Made by a program: the position numbers and the translations under genes. From a virus: a DNA stretch of 35,811 bases. The notes under the pieces were generated by a model. The model was not told the DNA's origin and did no database searches. It saw only the letters and a list, made by a program, of their open reading frames with translations. The stretch lies in IMG/VR virus record IMGVR_UViG_3300006875_000061, positions 1 through 35,811 of that record; one strand, given 5' to 3'. Shown piece after piece: positions 7,880 to 14,719 of the stretch; position 1 is the stretch's first letter; each line of letters opens with the position of its first letter.

Positions 7880-8128
7880 TTATTGCTGTTTTGGTTTAAC
7901 TTCCTTTGGTTTATCAAAATACCGCTCAGCCTGTAATTGCCTGAGCATGTAAAGTATATCTTCTGCCTGTTGCGATGCAGTGTCAACCCGCGCTGAAGCC
8001 TCGCGTATGTGTTTTGCCATTATTGCTGTATCAACTAAGGCTGGCTTTGGGCACTGTGCCAGACTAACGGTTGCTATAAATGGTGTAAACCATTTTATAC
8101 ATCTCGCTGTTTTGCTGAGTAAGCACAT
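7880..8128 (-). CDS. small protein, possible outer-membrane spanin partner
   Basis: An 82-aa frame starting at 8128 inside the coding region of the upstream coiled-coil membrane protein, overlapping it by 65 bp. Its N-terminus (TARCIKWFTPFIATVSLAQC) has a basic then hydrophobic stretch ending in a lipobox-like LAQC, which would make it a lipoprotein. The rest is a helical segment (VDTASQQAEDILYMLRQLQA) with a proline/lysine tail. The overlapping pair, membrane-anchored coiled coil then short lipoprotein, is the Rz/Rz1 pattern. Gln at -1 of the lipobox is not ideal. An alternative start at 8020 (MAKHIREASARVD) would remove the signal and give a 46-aa cytosolic peptide. Confidence 0.5.
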   Translation of the reverse strand: MCLLSKTARCIKWFTPFIATVSLAQCPKPALVDTAIMAKHIREASARVDTASQQAEDILYMLRQLQAERYFDKPKEVKPKQQ

Positions 8129-8324
8129 CCACTTTTTTGTTTAGTTCCTCTTGCTGTGTTTGCAGGCGAATAAATCCATCGCGCTCGTCATTCAGTTTTT
8201 CAATATTTGTTTTAAGCTCGCCAATCTGATACTGGCTGACTGCAATATTTGAAACCAAACCAACGGCAACCACTATAATGCCGATGTAGTCCTTTACCTT
8301 AGTTACCGTTATTTGCTGGCTCAT
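8064..8324 (-). CDS. membrane-anchored coiled-coil protein (inner-membrane spanin-like)
   Basis: An 86-aa protein with one N-terminal transmembrane helix at about 12-30 (DYIGIIVVAVGLVSNIAVSQ) followed by a heptad-rich helix at 31-75 (IGELKTNIEKLNDERDGFIR). That is the build of an inner-membrane spanin (Rz type) or a lysis accessory protein. It overlaps the two-helix, holin-like gene upstream by 26 bp and the possible lipoprotein gene downstream by 65 bp, so the three form a compact lysis-like cassette. The M15 endolysin is not here but about 11 kb away by the circular map. Confidence 0.6.
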   Translation of the reverse strand: MSQQITVTKVKDYIGIIVVAVGLVSNIAVSQYQIGELKTNIEKLNDERDGFIRLQTQQEELNKKVDVLTQQNSEMYKMVYTIYSNR

Positions 8325-8571
8325 TATTTTTTAATAATTCGGTTTTATCAGCGCTTGATTTTGAGCTTCCAAAAAAGTAATTAATAATGCCGGCTATAAT
8401 AGTACCCAACACAAAGCCCTGGGTGGTATCTGCTATTCTTACGTTTGGCTCAGGTATTTCACAAAACGTGGTGGTAAATACATAAACAATGGCTGCTATA
8501 CTCCACATAACAGCAAGTAAGGCCTGCACCGTGTTTTTTCCGAAGAAAAGCTTTTTAAAGGTTTCGCTCAT
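8299..8571 (-). CDS. putative holin (two transmembrane helices)
   Basis: A 90-aa membrane protein with helices at about 15-36 (VQALLAVMWSIAAIVYVFTT) and 51-68 (GFVLGTIIAGIINYFFGSS). An N-terminal cationic segment (KKLFFGKN) precedes them and a charged tail ends in KNNEPANNGN. Two helices, small size and a polar tail match class II holins, which time lysis by permeabilising the inner membrane. The downstream overlapping spanin-like genes support a lysis role. The loop between the helices has a Cys-Glu-Ile-Pro stretch that I cannot interpret. Confidence 0.6.
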   Translation of the reverse strand: MSETFKKLFFGKNTVQALLAVMWSIAAIVYVFTTTFCEIPEPNVRIADTTQGFVLGTIIAGIINYFFGSSKSSADKTELLKNNEPANNGN

Positions 8572-8583
8572 GGTTTGCTGTGT

Positions 8584-8838
8584 TTAAAGTTCGCTTACCA
8601 CCTGTTTGGTGCGCGCAATAAGATCACTATCCTCAAACTGACCTATCTCTTCATAGGTAGGCGTTGTTTCGGAACTCCAAAGAGTAAGTGTTTTTTTTTG
8701 CCCTGCTATTTCAACGTGAGCAATTACCTCCGTAAAATCATCTTCGTATTTAAGATATTTAAAGTCGGTGATGTTTTCTTTTTGTTCCTGAACAACCACA
8801 ACCTCTTTAGGTTGGTCTAATGTTAATTCTATTGGCAT
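8584..8838 (-). CDS. small acidic hypothetical protein
   Basis: An 84-aa acidic protein of unknown function. It opens with a beta-prone MPIELTLDQPKEVVVV, then KYEDDFTEVIAHVEIAGQKK and LWSSETTPTYEEIGQFEDSD. No membrane segment or metal site is visible. It lies between the fibre gene and the holin-like gene, 12 nt before the latter's ATG. A chaperone role for the upstream fibre is conceivable from position only. Confidence 0.6.
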   Translation of the reverse strand: MPIELTLDQPKEVVVVQEQKENITDFKYLKYEDDFTEVIAHVEIAGQKKTLTLWSSETTPTYEEIGQFEDSDLIARTKQVVSEL

Positions 8839-8855
8839 GTTAATTTATTTATTGA

Positions 8856-10499
8856 TTAATAATAACGAACTGTTGTTTCAACCCCTACACCGTGCAAGCC
8901 TACGGTTTCGCCTCCGGGAGCTTCGCTTTCTACAATAATGTAGTAAAAGGTTCCTTCCACGGCAGCTTCGTCAGCAAAATTGTAGGTCGTAGTGGTTAAT
9001 CCTGCTCCGGTCATGGTTTGCTGTGCGCCAATAACGGTATAAGCAGTTGCTGCGGAAGTAATACTCTTTTTAACAAATGTAACCAGCACCCCGCCAGATG
9101 CTCCGGAGCTACTCCATTTTACACGCAGACGCGAAAAGTTTGTGCCCGGCTGAAAATTTACCGGAAAGGCTATAATACGCGCATCTGCTGTAGTGTGTAA
9201 ACTATCAGCAGTACCACTCCACGAACCTGATACGGTATGATAATTAGCTACCGATGACCAGTCCTCCCAGCGCGTATAGGTGCTGTAAGTTTGCCCGTCT
9301 GTATTTACGCGAAATCTTTCGGTTGCTGTGTTTAGCGTAGTGCCGCCAGCACCGGCTGCACCTATTTTTACTATTAAAGATGCACCGGTTCCGCTGCCAG
9401 TTCCCAAACTTGGCTGCAACGTTAAATCTGCGGTTGAAGTTTGGTTGGTGCCCGTTTCATTTGTATTTCTAATCAATACACTGGTTGGTGTTGTATTTGT
9501 ATTTCCATTGCCAACTAGTAGTTCATTTACACCTATTGTACTTGCCCGACTTAATGCATCTGCTCCGCCTATGACACATTGATTATTTGCCGATGTAATT
9601 GCTCCTACACCTATAGCTATTGATGCAGTGTGTGCGGGATTACAATCAACACCCACGCCAATAGCTCCTAAACCATGAGTTAAATTACGGCTCACTCCAT
9701 ACCCCATCATTACTCCGTAATTATTGATAGTTCCTCCGCTTCCTGCTCTTTGACCTACAATTGTAACAGCATCAGGCGCAGAAGCGCCTATTCCCTCATA
9801 ATTAATAATTATTCCTGAATTTGGGCTTGCTGTTGTAGCCCCTATAACAATACCACTTGATGAATTTCTAAATGAAGACGCTCCTGTTTTAAAACCAGAT
9901 GTAGATGTTAAAATATTGTTTGTTTTATCCCAAGTCAGATCTGCATCACCGGCAGATGCTCCCGCATCATTAAATATAACCTGTGTAGTGCTTCCTGCTA
10001 CTGGTCCTGTTGCTCCCGTAGCACCAGCGGCTCCTGTTGAGCCATCTGCACCGCTTGGGCCTGTTGCACCCGTTGCACCCGCGCTTCCTGTAGCTCCATC
10101 TGCACCGCTAGGCCCTGTTGCTCCATCTGCGCCACTCGGTCCGGTTGCACCCGTTGCGCCTGTGGCTCCTGTTGCACCAGTTGACCCTACGCTTTGCACC
10201 CATGCCGAGCCGTTGTAGTAATAAAAACCGGTGGTACCATCGGTTTGGTAAATCATTAATCCGGTTGCGGGTGATGCAATGGCTGATTTTTGGGCGGCAG
10301 TCATGCGCGGCACCAGAAATCCTTTGGCGGTGCTTTCCAGTTCCAGTATGGCGCTGGCATCAATGGCTGTGCTTTGGCCTATGGCCATGGTAGCGGTGCT
10401 GGCATAATTCCAGTTGCCCTTCATTAAAGGGTTGGTTTGGGCGGTAGCCCCAACAGCTAACAGCCAACAGCTAACGGCTAAAAAAAATGTTTTTTTCAT
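8856..10499 (-). CDS. large secreted fibre with collagen-like repeat
   Basis: A 547-aa protein, probably a tail fibre or surface adhesin. Residues 1-20 form a signal peptide ([19 protein letters not shown]). A segment [14 protein letters not shown] ... [21 protein letters not shown] (61-100) is shared with the 6184-6777 protein. From 105 to about 166 runs a collagen-like Gly-X-Y stretch of some 20 triplets, mostly GAT, GPS and GAD, expected to form a trimeric stalk. The remainder is Gly/Ser/Thr/Asn-rich and beta-like, as in fibre shafts, ending in a compact domain ([20 protein letters not shown]). It starts one base after the stop of the 101-aa gene. A signal peptide on a structural phage protein is odd. 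Confidence 0.75.
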   Translation of the reverse strand: MKKTFFLAVSCWLLAVGATAQTNPLMKGNWNYASTATMAIGQSTAIDASAILELESTAKGFLVPRMTAAQKSAIASPATGLMIYQTDGTTGFYYYNGSAWVQSVGSTGATGATGATGATGPSGADGATGPSGADGATGSAGATGATGPSGADGSTGAAGATGATGPVAGSTTQVIFNDAGASAGDADLTWDKTNNILTSTSGFKTGASSFRNSSSGIVIGATTASPNSGIIINYEGIGASAPDAVTIVGQRAGSGGTINNYGVMMGYGVSRNLTHGLGAIGVGVDCNPAHTASIAIGVGAITSANNQCVIGGADALSRASTIGVNELLVGNGNTNTTPTSVLIRNTNETGTNQTSTADLTLQPSLGTGSGTGASLIVKIGAAGAGGTTLNTATERFRVNTDGQTYSTYTRWEDWSSVANYHTVSGSWSGTADSLHTTADARIIAFPVNFQPGTNFSRLRVKWSSSGASGGVLVTFVKKSITSAATAYTVIGAQQTMTGAGLTTTTYNFADEAAVEGTFYYIIVESEAPGGETVGLHGVGVETTVRYY

Positions 10500-10500
10500 C

Positions 10501-10806
10501 TTATATATATAATACCCTTACCACCGTTCCGGCAGTAAATGCATCGGTTAATGTAAATGTTGTGGTTGCCAGTGAGTAATCCGTATCAGCCAGAAAAGCC
10601 TGCCCAACCTTTACCGCCACTATTGTTTTACCCTCAAGGTTTTCAAGCTCATAAGCAAGGTCGCTGCCCGTAGTGCTGAAAATCTCAACCTTAACACCAT
10701 AAATAGCAGAAAGCTCATCGGTAAATACTACATTATCCAGTATTTCCTCAAATTGTGCCTGCGTTGGCGGGTAATATGTTTTGGCTATGTCACGGTTTGC
10801 ACTCAT
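10501..10806 (-). CDS. hypothetical protein upstream of the fibre
   Basis: A 101-aa protein with a mixed composition: an N-terminal helix ([20 protein letters not shown]) and a beta-rich second half ([32 protein letters not shown]). No known motif is visible. It overlaps the upstream gene by 4 bp (ATGA) and is followed directly by the fibre gene. A small adaptor or baseplate-associated domain is plausible from context, but I cannot name a family. Confidence 0.6.
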   Translation of the reverse strand: MSANRDIAKTYYPPTQAQFEEILDNVVFTDELSAIYGVKVEIFSTTGSDLAYELENLEGKTIVAVKVGQAFLADTDYSLATTTFTLTDAFTAGTVVRVLYI

Positions 10807-11345
10807 GCTACTTTTACTTTATTTCCTATGGTTATTAATCCCGCAGTATTTACAAGCGCCTGCGTTGGCGTATAATTATAAGCTGGTGCCGGACGAGTTA
10901 CCGTAAACGAAATCTCAATTTCGTTGCGCTCGTCAAAACTGCCTTTGCTTCCGCGTTTGTTAATACTGAAAAAACAGGGCTGATCCTGGCTGCCTATAAT
11001 TACATTTTTGCCGTTACGGTCTGGCACCACTACTATAAAGCGCTTCTTATCCCACTTCATTAGCTGGTCCATTACAAACGGGCGATACTTGGGCACAATA
11101 GCAGTAACGGTTGATGTATATACAGGAACGCCATCAACCACGCTTACTTCCTCATTAAATACAACGCTGTCGCGTACACCCTCAATATAAGTGGCAGGCG
11201 AATCGCTGTAGTGGCAAATAGCCTCATTTACATAATGGCCTACAGGTTTACCAACCGAAACAACCCGCGCAGCATCCCATGCCAAAAGATAACGGTTGCC
11301 ACCGTTATTATCTTCTTTTAGTTTTATAAGGTTGTAATTACTCAT
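10803..11345 (-). CDS. hypothetical structural protein, first gene of late block
   Basis: A 180-aa beta-rich protein (YLLAWDAARVVSVGKPVGHY; VPVYTSTVTAIVPKYRPFVM; EIEISFTVTRPAPAYNYTPT) of unknown function. It is the first gene after the putative regulator at 11402-11842, with a 56-bp gap in between, so it probably begins the late leftward unit. Size and position suggest a minor tail or adaptor component. It ends with an ATGA overlap with the next gene. Confidence 0.6.
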   Translation of the reverse strand: MSNYNLIKLKEDNNGGNRYLLAWDAARVVSVGKPVGHYVNEAICHYSDSPATYIEGVRDSVVFNEEVSVVDGVPVYTSTVTAIVPKYRPFVMDQLMKWDKKRFIVVVPDRNGKNVIIGSQDQPCFFSINKRGSKGSFDERNEIEISFTVTRPAPAYNYTPTQALVNTAGLITIGNKVKVA

Positions 11346-11401
11346 TTTTTATACCTCGGGACAATCGGGGAAAAAAGTCCGTTATTTTTTTCTTTGCCTT
11401 A

Positions 11402-11842
11402 TCAGTTGCACGTTTCGCGCCTTACCTTTTCTCGGTAAAATGCCTTTTTCATGTTTTCGTAGGTCGTTTCACTATAATCAATGTTGTAGCGTGAGCAAAA
11501 ACTCTCAATCGCATTCTTTTGCCTTACACCCGCAATCATTTGCATTTGAACATAATGAAACAACTCCTCATAAATCTTAGCCGTTACATAGTAAATAAAG
11601 CGTTCCACATCTTTTTCTGTGATGTGAGTTCGCCCTTTTTCAACCATGTCGCTGGGCAGTTTCGCCTGCACAAAACATGGCTCCTTTACTATCATAGGCT
11701 TCTCACCAAAGTTAATGCGCCTGAATGGCGAAAAAAGTACAATACTTAAAGGGTCGGTTATTTTGTAGGTTATTATTTCTGAGCGGTAATAGCTCTGCAG
11801 AAAACTGCGCACCGGAGGAGTAACAGGAATTTTAACAACCAT
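11402..11842 (-). CDS. putative DNA-binding regulator, candidate late activator
   Basis: A 146-aa basic protein. The C-terminal 45 residues (KNAIESFCSRYNIDYSETTY then ENMKKAFYREKVRRE) look like a helix-turn-helix with a following basic helix. The N-terminus (PVTPPVRSFLQSYYRSEIIT) has no recognised family signature. A perfect inverted repeat (11861-11881) lies 19 nt upstream of the ATG, as for an autoregulated DNA-binding protein, and a fair ribosome site (GCAGGAAA) precedes the start. Placed between the replication/recombinase side and the late genes, it could switch on late transcription. The function is inferred from context and this one motif. Confidence 0.5.
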   Translation of the reverse strand: MVVKIPVTPPVRSFLQSYYRSEIITYKITDPLSIVLFSPFRRINFGEKPMIVKEPCFVQAKLPSDMVEKGRTHITEKDVERFIYYVTAKIYEELFHYVQMQMIAGVRQKNAIESFCSRYNIDYSETTYENMKKAFYREKVRRETCN

Positions 11843-11860
11843 GTTAAATATTTCCTGCGA

Positions 11861-11881
11861 ATTTACATAAACTATGTAAAT
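11861..11881. promoter_or_regulatory. palindromic operator candidate
   Basis: ATTTACATA and TATGTAAAT form a perfect 9-bp inverted repeat around AAC, 19 nt upstream of the 11842 start codon. The size and symmetry fit a site for a dimeric helix-turn-helix protein. Confidence 0.5.
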
Positions 11882-11921
11882 ACTTTATATTTTCTTTTGA
11901 TTTATTTTATACACTAAGTTA

Positions 11922-12140
11922 TCAACCACCCATAACATAAACAAGTCGGCCGGTAAAAATGGCCTCCATAAAATCACTCAGTTTATAGCTCAGCTCTTTT
12001 TTATTAACTACACTTTTGCCATCCAAAATTCCACCCGATTCCAACTCGGCAGCCACCACCTTTTCCTGATCGCGGTCCACAACCTTCCAGTGCGTTTCGG
12101 TCTTTTTTGACCTAAAAACCATGTTTTTTTCAATTTTCAT
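11922..12140 (-). CDS. small hypothetical protein downstream of repeat region
   Basis: A 72-aa protein starting at the ATG at 12140 (MKIEKNMVFRSKKTETHWKV). A longer frame to 12296 exists, but its N-terminus is a read-through of the GTTCCAA repeats and is not credible. The sequence has two halves: a beta-prone segment with basic residues, and LDGKSVVNKKELSYKLSDFM leading into a C-terminal FTGRLVYVMGG. No family recognised. It is the first gene after the repeat region, so it may be controlled by it. Confidence 0.5.
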   Translation of the reverse strand: MKIEKNMVFRSKKTETHWKVVDRDQEKVVAAELESGGILDGKSVVNKKELSYKLSDFMEAIFTGRLVYVMGG

Positions 12141-12164
12141 TTTAGCCAAAGCATTTTTGTGAAA

Positions 12165-12383
12165 AACGTTCCAACGTTCCAAAAAAGTATATAACATATT
12201 GATACCTAAAATTATAACCATCAAAAAACCTTTGGAACACCTTTGGAACGTTTGGAACACTTTTGTCATGGTTTTGTCTGCGTTCCAACGTTCCAAAAAA
12301 AATACTATACATTTTACTATACTTATCTATTTGATTTTTACTTATTTATATACTTATTTTTGGAACGTTGGAACGTTGGAACG
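12165..12383. repeat. GTTGGAAC repeat cluster (candidate origin, att or operator region)
   Basis: Ten copies of the word TTGGAAC or its complement lie in four groups. Two are on the minus strand at 12165-12186 and two more at 12281-12300, each followed by an A-run. Three TTTGGAAC copies lie at 12231-12258, and three at 12357-12383 with an exact 9-bp period. AT-rich DNA separates the groups. The stretch 12141-12441 has no gene, directly follows the recombinase gene, and is the natural place for a phage attachment site. Iteron-type replication origins look similar. Confidence 0.7.
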
Positions 12384-12441
12384 CTTTTCACCATATCCTA
12401 AAACCGATTTTTTGAAATATGGGGGTCGTGGGGTGACTGAT

Positions 12442-13275
12442 TTATAGATTAAATCCATTAATCGGAGTTTGTATTTTTGAAATAAATCTATCGCTCAGAT
12501 GCAAATAAATGTTGGTAGTTTTTACTGAGTTGTGGCCCGCCACTTTTTGTATAAGATTTATATCCGTTCCACTTTCAACCATGTGGGTAAAAGAGCAGTG
12601 CCGCATCAGGTGCGCATAAACCTTTTTATTGATCCCGGCTTTGCCTGCCAGCTGCTTTAATACCTCATTTACGCTGCGCGAGCTATATTGCGGCTCAAGC
12701 CGTCCGTTTAATACATACACCTGCGGCTTATAAGTATGATAATACTTTTCCAGCAGCGGAATAAGCTCAGGGGCCAGCGGCACCTGCCTGTCTTTTTTAC
12801 CCTTTGCCTGCAATATGTTTATGATCATACGGCTTCGGTCAATATGCTTCCACTGTAAATTTATCAATTCTGAAACCCGCAACCCGCAGCTGTAAAGCAG
12901 CGCCATAATAACCTTATGCTTGGTATTACTGCAAACAGCAAACATGCGCTGCACTTCGTCTTTACTTAGCACAATAGGCAGCTTTTTACTTCCTCGCGGA
13001 TATTCTACCTTATCAAGCTTATCCGGTTGGTTGCCAACCTTTGCATAAAATAACTTAATAGCACTTAGGTAAGCCCGGTGCGTGTTGGGTTCATTAAACT
13101 GAGTAAGAAACAATTTTATTTTTTCTGCAGATATTTCGCTTGGCTTGGTTGCCTGCCCATCAAAATGCGCCAGAAACTTGCCCAGGCACGAAACATAATT
13201 TTTAACACTTTCAGGGGAGTAGCGTTTGTAATTCATCCAGTCGGTAAGCTGCCGCTGGTATTTTCCGATGTTCAT
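12442..13275 (-). CDS. int: tyrosine recombinase (Xer/phage integrase type)
   Basis: A 277-aa site-specific recombinase with an N-terminal SAM-like core-binding domain (about 1-85) and a C-terminal catalytic domain. The catalytic residues are visible: R133 (CGLRVSEL), K158 in the beta-hairpin (LQAKGKKDRQVPL), H222 and R225 (HLMRH), H248 (AGHN) and Y257 (TNIYLH). The extra helix that marks integron integrases (IntI, normally between the Lys hairpin and HxxR) is absent: residues 165-220 run as in XerC/XerD. It could integrate the phage, move the adjacent cassettes, or both. It is transcribed in the same direction as the cassettes and lies at their 3' side, so this is not the usual divergent intI arrangement. 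Confidence 0.9.
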   Translation of the reverse strand: MNIGKYQRQLTDWMNYKRYSPESVKNYVSCLGKFLAHFDGQATKPSEISAEKIKLFLTQFNEPNTHRAYLSAIKLFYAKVGNQPDKLDKVEYPRGSKKLPIVLSKDEVQRMFAVCSNTKHKVIMALLYSCGLRVSELINLQWKHIDRSRMIINILQAKGKKDRQVPLAPELIPLLEKYYHTYKPQVYVLNGRLEPQYSSRSVNEVLKQLAGKAGINKKVYAHLMRHCSFTHMVESGTDINLIQKVAGHNSVKTTNIYLHLSDRFISKIQTPINGFNL

Positions 13276-13326
13276 GTTGTTTGGTTTTGATTATTAGTTA
13301 TTTATAAGGGTAGTTTACATATAATA

Positions 13327-13359
13327 GTTACGGAAAACCCCTTCGGGCTTTTCCGTAAC
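13327..13359. repeat. 33-bp terminal hairpin of the array
   Basis: On the minus strand it runs from GTTACGGAAAAG to CTTTTCCGTAAC, a near-perfect stem with a short loop. It starts at the GTT of site A and ends in AAC, so it follows the same start/end rule as a cassette with no gene. It could be the insertion (attI-like) end of the array, a mini-cassette, or a terminator before the recombinase gene. Confidence 0.55.
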
Positions 13360-13464
13360 GGAGCGGCTGCTTTGCGACACGTGACAGCCTGAAGGGGCTG
13401 TCCCGTAACAGGTGCTTTGGCGAAATGCCAAAGGCACTGTCGCAAAGCAGCCGCTCCGTTATGT
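13353..13464 (-). repeat. attC-like site A
   Basis: Perfect 24-bp inverted arms at 13356-13379 and 13438-13461 enclose two smaller hairpins (13383-13402 and 13412-13437). The minus strand reads ACATAAC at the gene-proximal end, including the TAA stop of the 89-aa gene, and GTTACGG at the far end. It is more symmetric than the other six sites, with no unpaired base in the main stem, so recombination at it may differ. Confidence 0.65.
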
Positions 13465-13728
13465 TCCAGTTTGCTCTGCCTCCCCACGCAGTAGTTCACC
13501 ATAATATTCCTTTGAGTGTTTGTCAGGATAATAATCCAAATGTCCACTTTCAAGGTATCCAGTTTTGTAAGCTGTAACTATAATCTGTTTCTCTTTTTCA
13601 AGCCATTCATCAAACTTCAAGCGCATTTCTTCGTGGTCTATTGCCACATATTTAGTTCCGTCTTGCCCTTCAATATTAAAGGCGTTTTCAAGTGTCCATT
13701 GGATTAAATCCTGTAATGATGTCGTCAT
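13459..13728 (-). CDS. cassette gene 6, hypothetical
   Basis: An 89-aa protein of unknown function, acidic and aromatic-rich (LQDLIQWTLENAFNIEGQDG; IVTAYKTGYLESGHLDYYPD; HSKEYYGELLRGEAEQTGT). It has its own ATG 49 bp after the crossover of site B. The TAA stop is part of site A, with no spacer, as is common for integron cassettes. The boundary pair is GTTATGTT at the start and AACATAAC at the end. It lies closest to the recombinase, so if insertion occurs at that side it would be the newest arrival. Confidence 0.7.
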   Translation of the reverse strand: MTTSLQDLIQWTLENAFNIEGQDGTKYVAIDHEEMRLKFDEWLEKEKQIIVTAYKTGYLESGHLDYYPDKHSKEYYGELLRGEAEQTGT

Positions 13729-13773
13729 ATTATTTTATTTTTAGTTAGTAAATCCACCCACGCAAACCGAAAA

Positions 13774-13840
13774 CATAACAGCACCTAAATCGCAAGTGGC
13801 TGAAAAAGCCACCAGCGTTTAGCTGCAAAACGTTCTACGC
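13774..13840 (-). repeat. attC-like site B
   Basis: This is the shortest site and shows the attC plan clearly. TAAC (13776-13779) and CGTT (13831-13834) are the outer boxes. CTAAA-T-CGC pairs with GCGTTTAG, leaving T13790 unpaired. GC pairs with GC further out, and GTGGCT/AGCCAC (13796-13801 with 13807-13812) forms the tip. The plus strand ends in GCTGCAAAACGTT, shared closely by sites D, E and F. Confidence 0.8.
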
Positions 13841-14188
13841 AATGCTACTGACTGCTTCTAATGGAGTGTATCGTTCAACTTTAAATAATTTTTTGCCCAC
13901 CCGCTTTAAAAGAAATTTTTGTTCAGTCATATCATAACAATATCCGTAATGCTTGCACCTACCATTTTTTCCATTGTTCGGTTTATACCCATCACAAGCC
14001 CTTCCACATTCACCCGTTTCGCCAATGCAGAAATATTCTTTGCAGAAAAAATATCCTGTGCCCGTTTCTCTTACTGCAAGCACCAGCACAATTTCTTTTA
14101 AATCGTTTTCTATCAAATAGTCCTTGAAGTAATCTATCTGATAACAGTTTTCATCATTGTCATCTGTGAAGTATAGTTTTTTTGCCAT
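13835..14188 (-). CDS. cassette gene 5, Cys-rich hypothetical
   Basis: A 117-aa protein of unknown function with eight cysteines. Most lie in the middle third (FFCKEYFCIGETGECGRACD ... RCKHYGYCYDM), which suggests one or two zinc or disulfide knuckles. The N-terminal third is acidic (MAKKLYFTDDNDENCYQIDY) and the C-terminal third basic. The ATG is its own, 70 bp inside the cassette; the TAG stop is part of the outer box of site B (GTAGAAC). Boundary pair GTTCTACGCA and TGCGTAGAAC, 10 bp exact. Confidence 0.7.
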   Translation of the reverse strand: MAKKLYFTDDNDENCYQIDYFKDYLIENDLKEIVLVLAVRETGTGYFFCKEYFCIGETGECGRACDGYKPNNGKNGRCKHYGYCYDMTEQKFLLKRVGKKLFKVERYTPLEAVSSIA

Positions 14189-14254
14189 CGCTAAAAATTA
14201 TTTAAAGTTGTTTATCGTTTCAATTTAAGTTCATTGTAATTTGACCGCACTGCG

Positions 14255-14334
14255 TAGAACATACGATTAAATGCAACCTGCACCACCGCACAATGCCACC
14301 CTTCGCAGGCAGCATTAATCGTCCATCGTTAGTG
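14255..14334 (-). repeat. attC-like site C
   Basis: Outer boxes are GAAC (14257-14260) and GTTAGTG (14328-14334). ACGATTAA-A-TGC pairs with GCATTAATCGT, leaving one unpaired A as in canonical attC sites, and CCTGC pairs with GCAGG nearer the tip. Its plus-strand end lacks the GCTGCAAAACG word of sites B, D, E and F, so it belongs to a different attC type. Confidence 0.75.
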
Positions 14335-14341
14335 GCAAGTG

Positions 14342-14572
14342 CTACGATAGGTCGTCTATTTCAGCTTTCCAATCCATACAATCTCTTTCCCTAACATTTG
14401 ATGACATCCAATCAGCTACATCGGGGTATTTGTGCATTTCAATTTCATCGCCATTTTCGGCAGCTTTTACCATTTGCTCATAAATTTCTTTAGGCATTTC
14501 TACTCCTCCGTAACCAACTCTATAAGTTACTGTTAGGGAAAGAGATTTTACTTTTTTAGTTCCTTTTGACAT
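14342..14572 (-). CDS. cassette gene 4, hypothetical
   Basis: A 76-aa protein of unknown function: a basic beta-prone N-terminus (KGTKKVKSLSLTVTYRVGYG), a helix (MPKEIYEQMVKAAENGDEIE) and an acidic Trp-rich end (VADWMSSNVRERDCMDWKAE). It has its own start, 29 bp inside the cassette. The TAG stop lies in TCGTAGCACTTGCC just before site C; closely similar words (GTAGCATTG) precede sites B and F, so the gene-proximal flanks of these three sites are related. Boundary pair GTTAGTGGC and GCCACTAAC, 9 bp exact. Confidence 0.7.
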   Translation of the reverse strand: MSKGTKKVKSLSLTVTYRVGYGGVEMPKEIYEQMVKAAENGDEIEMHKYPDVADWMSSNVRERDCMDWKAEIDDLS

Positions 14573-14596
14573 TTTCGTTTAATTTACCGCACCAGC

Positions 14597-14699
14597 CACT
14601 AACAGTGGTTTTGTGCTATTATTTTGCCTATTAATTTTATCTAAGGCTTGAAATGTCTGCAAGGCAAAATAACAGACACAAAGCCGCAAAACGTTAGCA
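14597..14699 (-). repeat. attC-like site D
   Basis: Boxes CTAAC (14599-14603) and GTTAGCA (14693-14699). GTGGTTTTGTG pairs with CACAAAGCCGC using G-T wobbles, and TATTTTGCCT pairs exactly with AGGCAAAATA after an unpaired internal segment. The plus strand ends in GCCGCAAAACGTTAG, close to sites B, E and F. Confidence 0.75.
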
Positions 14700-14719
14700 G
14701 TAATAAACCGCCAACGCAC

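Noticed and set aside
10000-10190. Short tandem DNA repeats resembling a CRISPR or satellite array
   Set aside because: They encode the Gly-X-Y triplets of the fibre in frame; there are no regular spacers.
9916-10218. Plus-strand frame rich in Pro/Ala/Val
   Set aside because: It is the reverse complement of the collagen-like repeat of the fibre gene; its repetitiveness comes from that gene.
12141-12296. Upstream extension of the gene at 11922-12140
   Set aside because: The extra N-terminus is a translation of the repeat words (ERWN, TFQR) and there is a good internal ATG at 12140.
12199-12447. Plus-strand frame (82 aa) across the repeat region
   Set aside because: It reads through the GTTGGAAC repeats and AT-rich DNA, giving an implausible protein, and overlaps the end of the recombinase gene.
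12442-13275. Recombinase as a true IntI
   Set aside because: The integron-integrase insertion between the Lys hairpin and HxxR is absent, so the gene is named only as a tyrosine recombinase.
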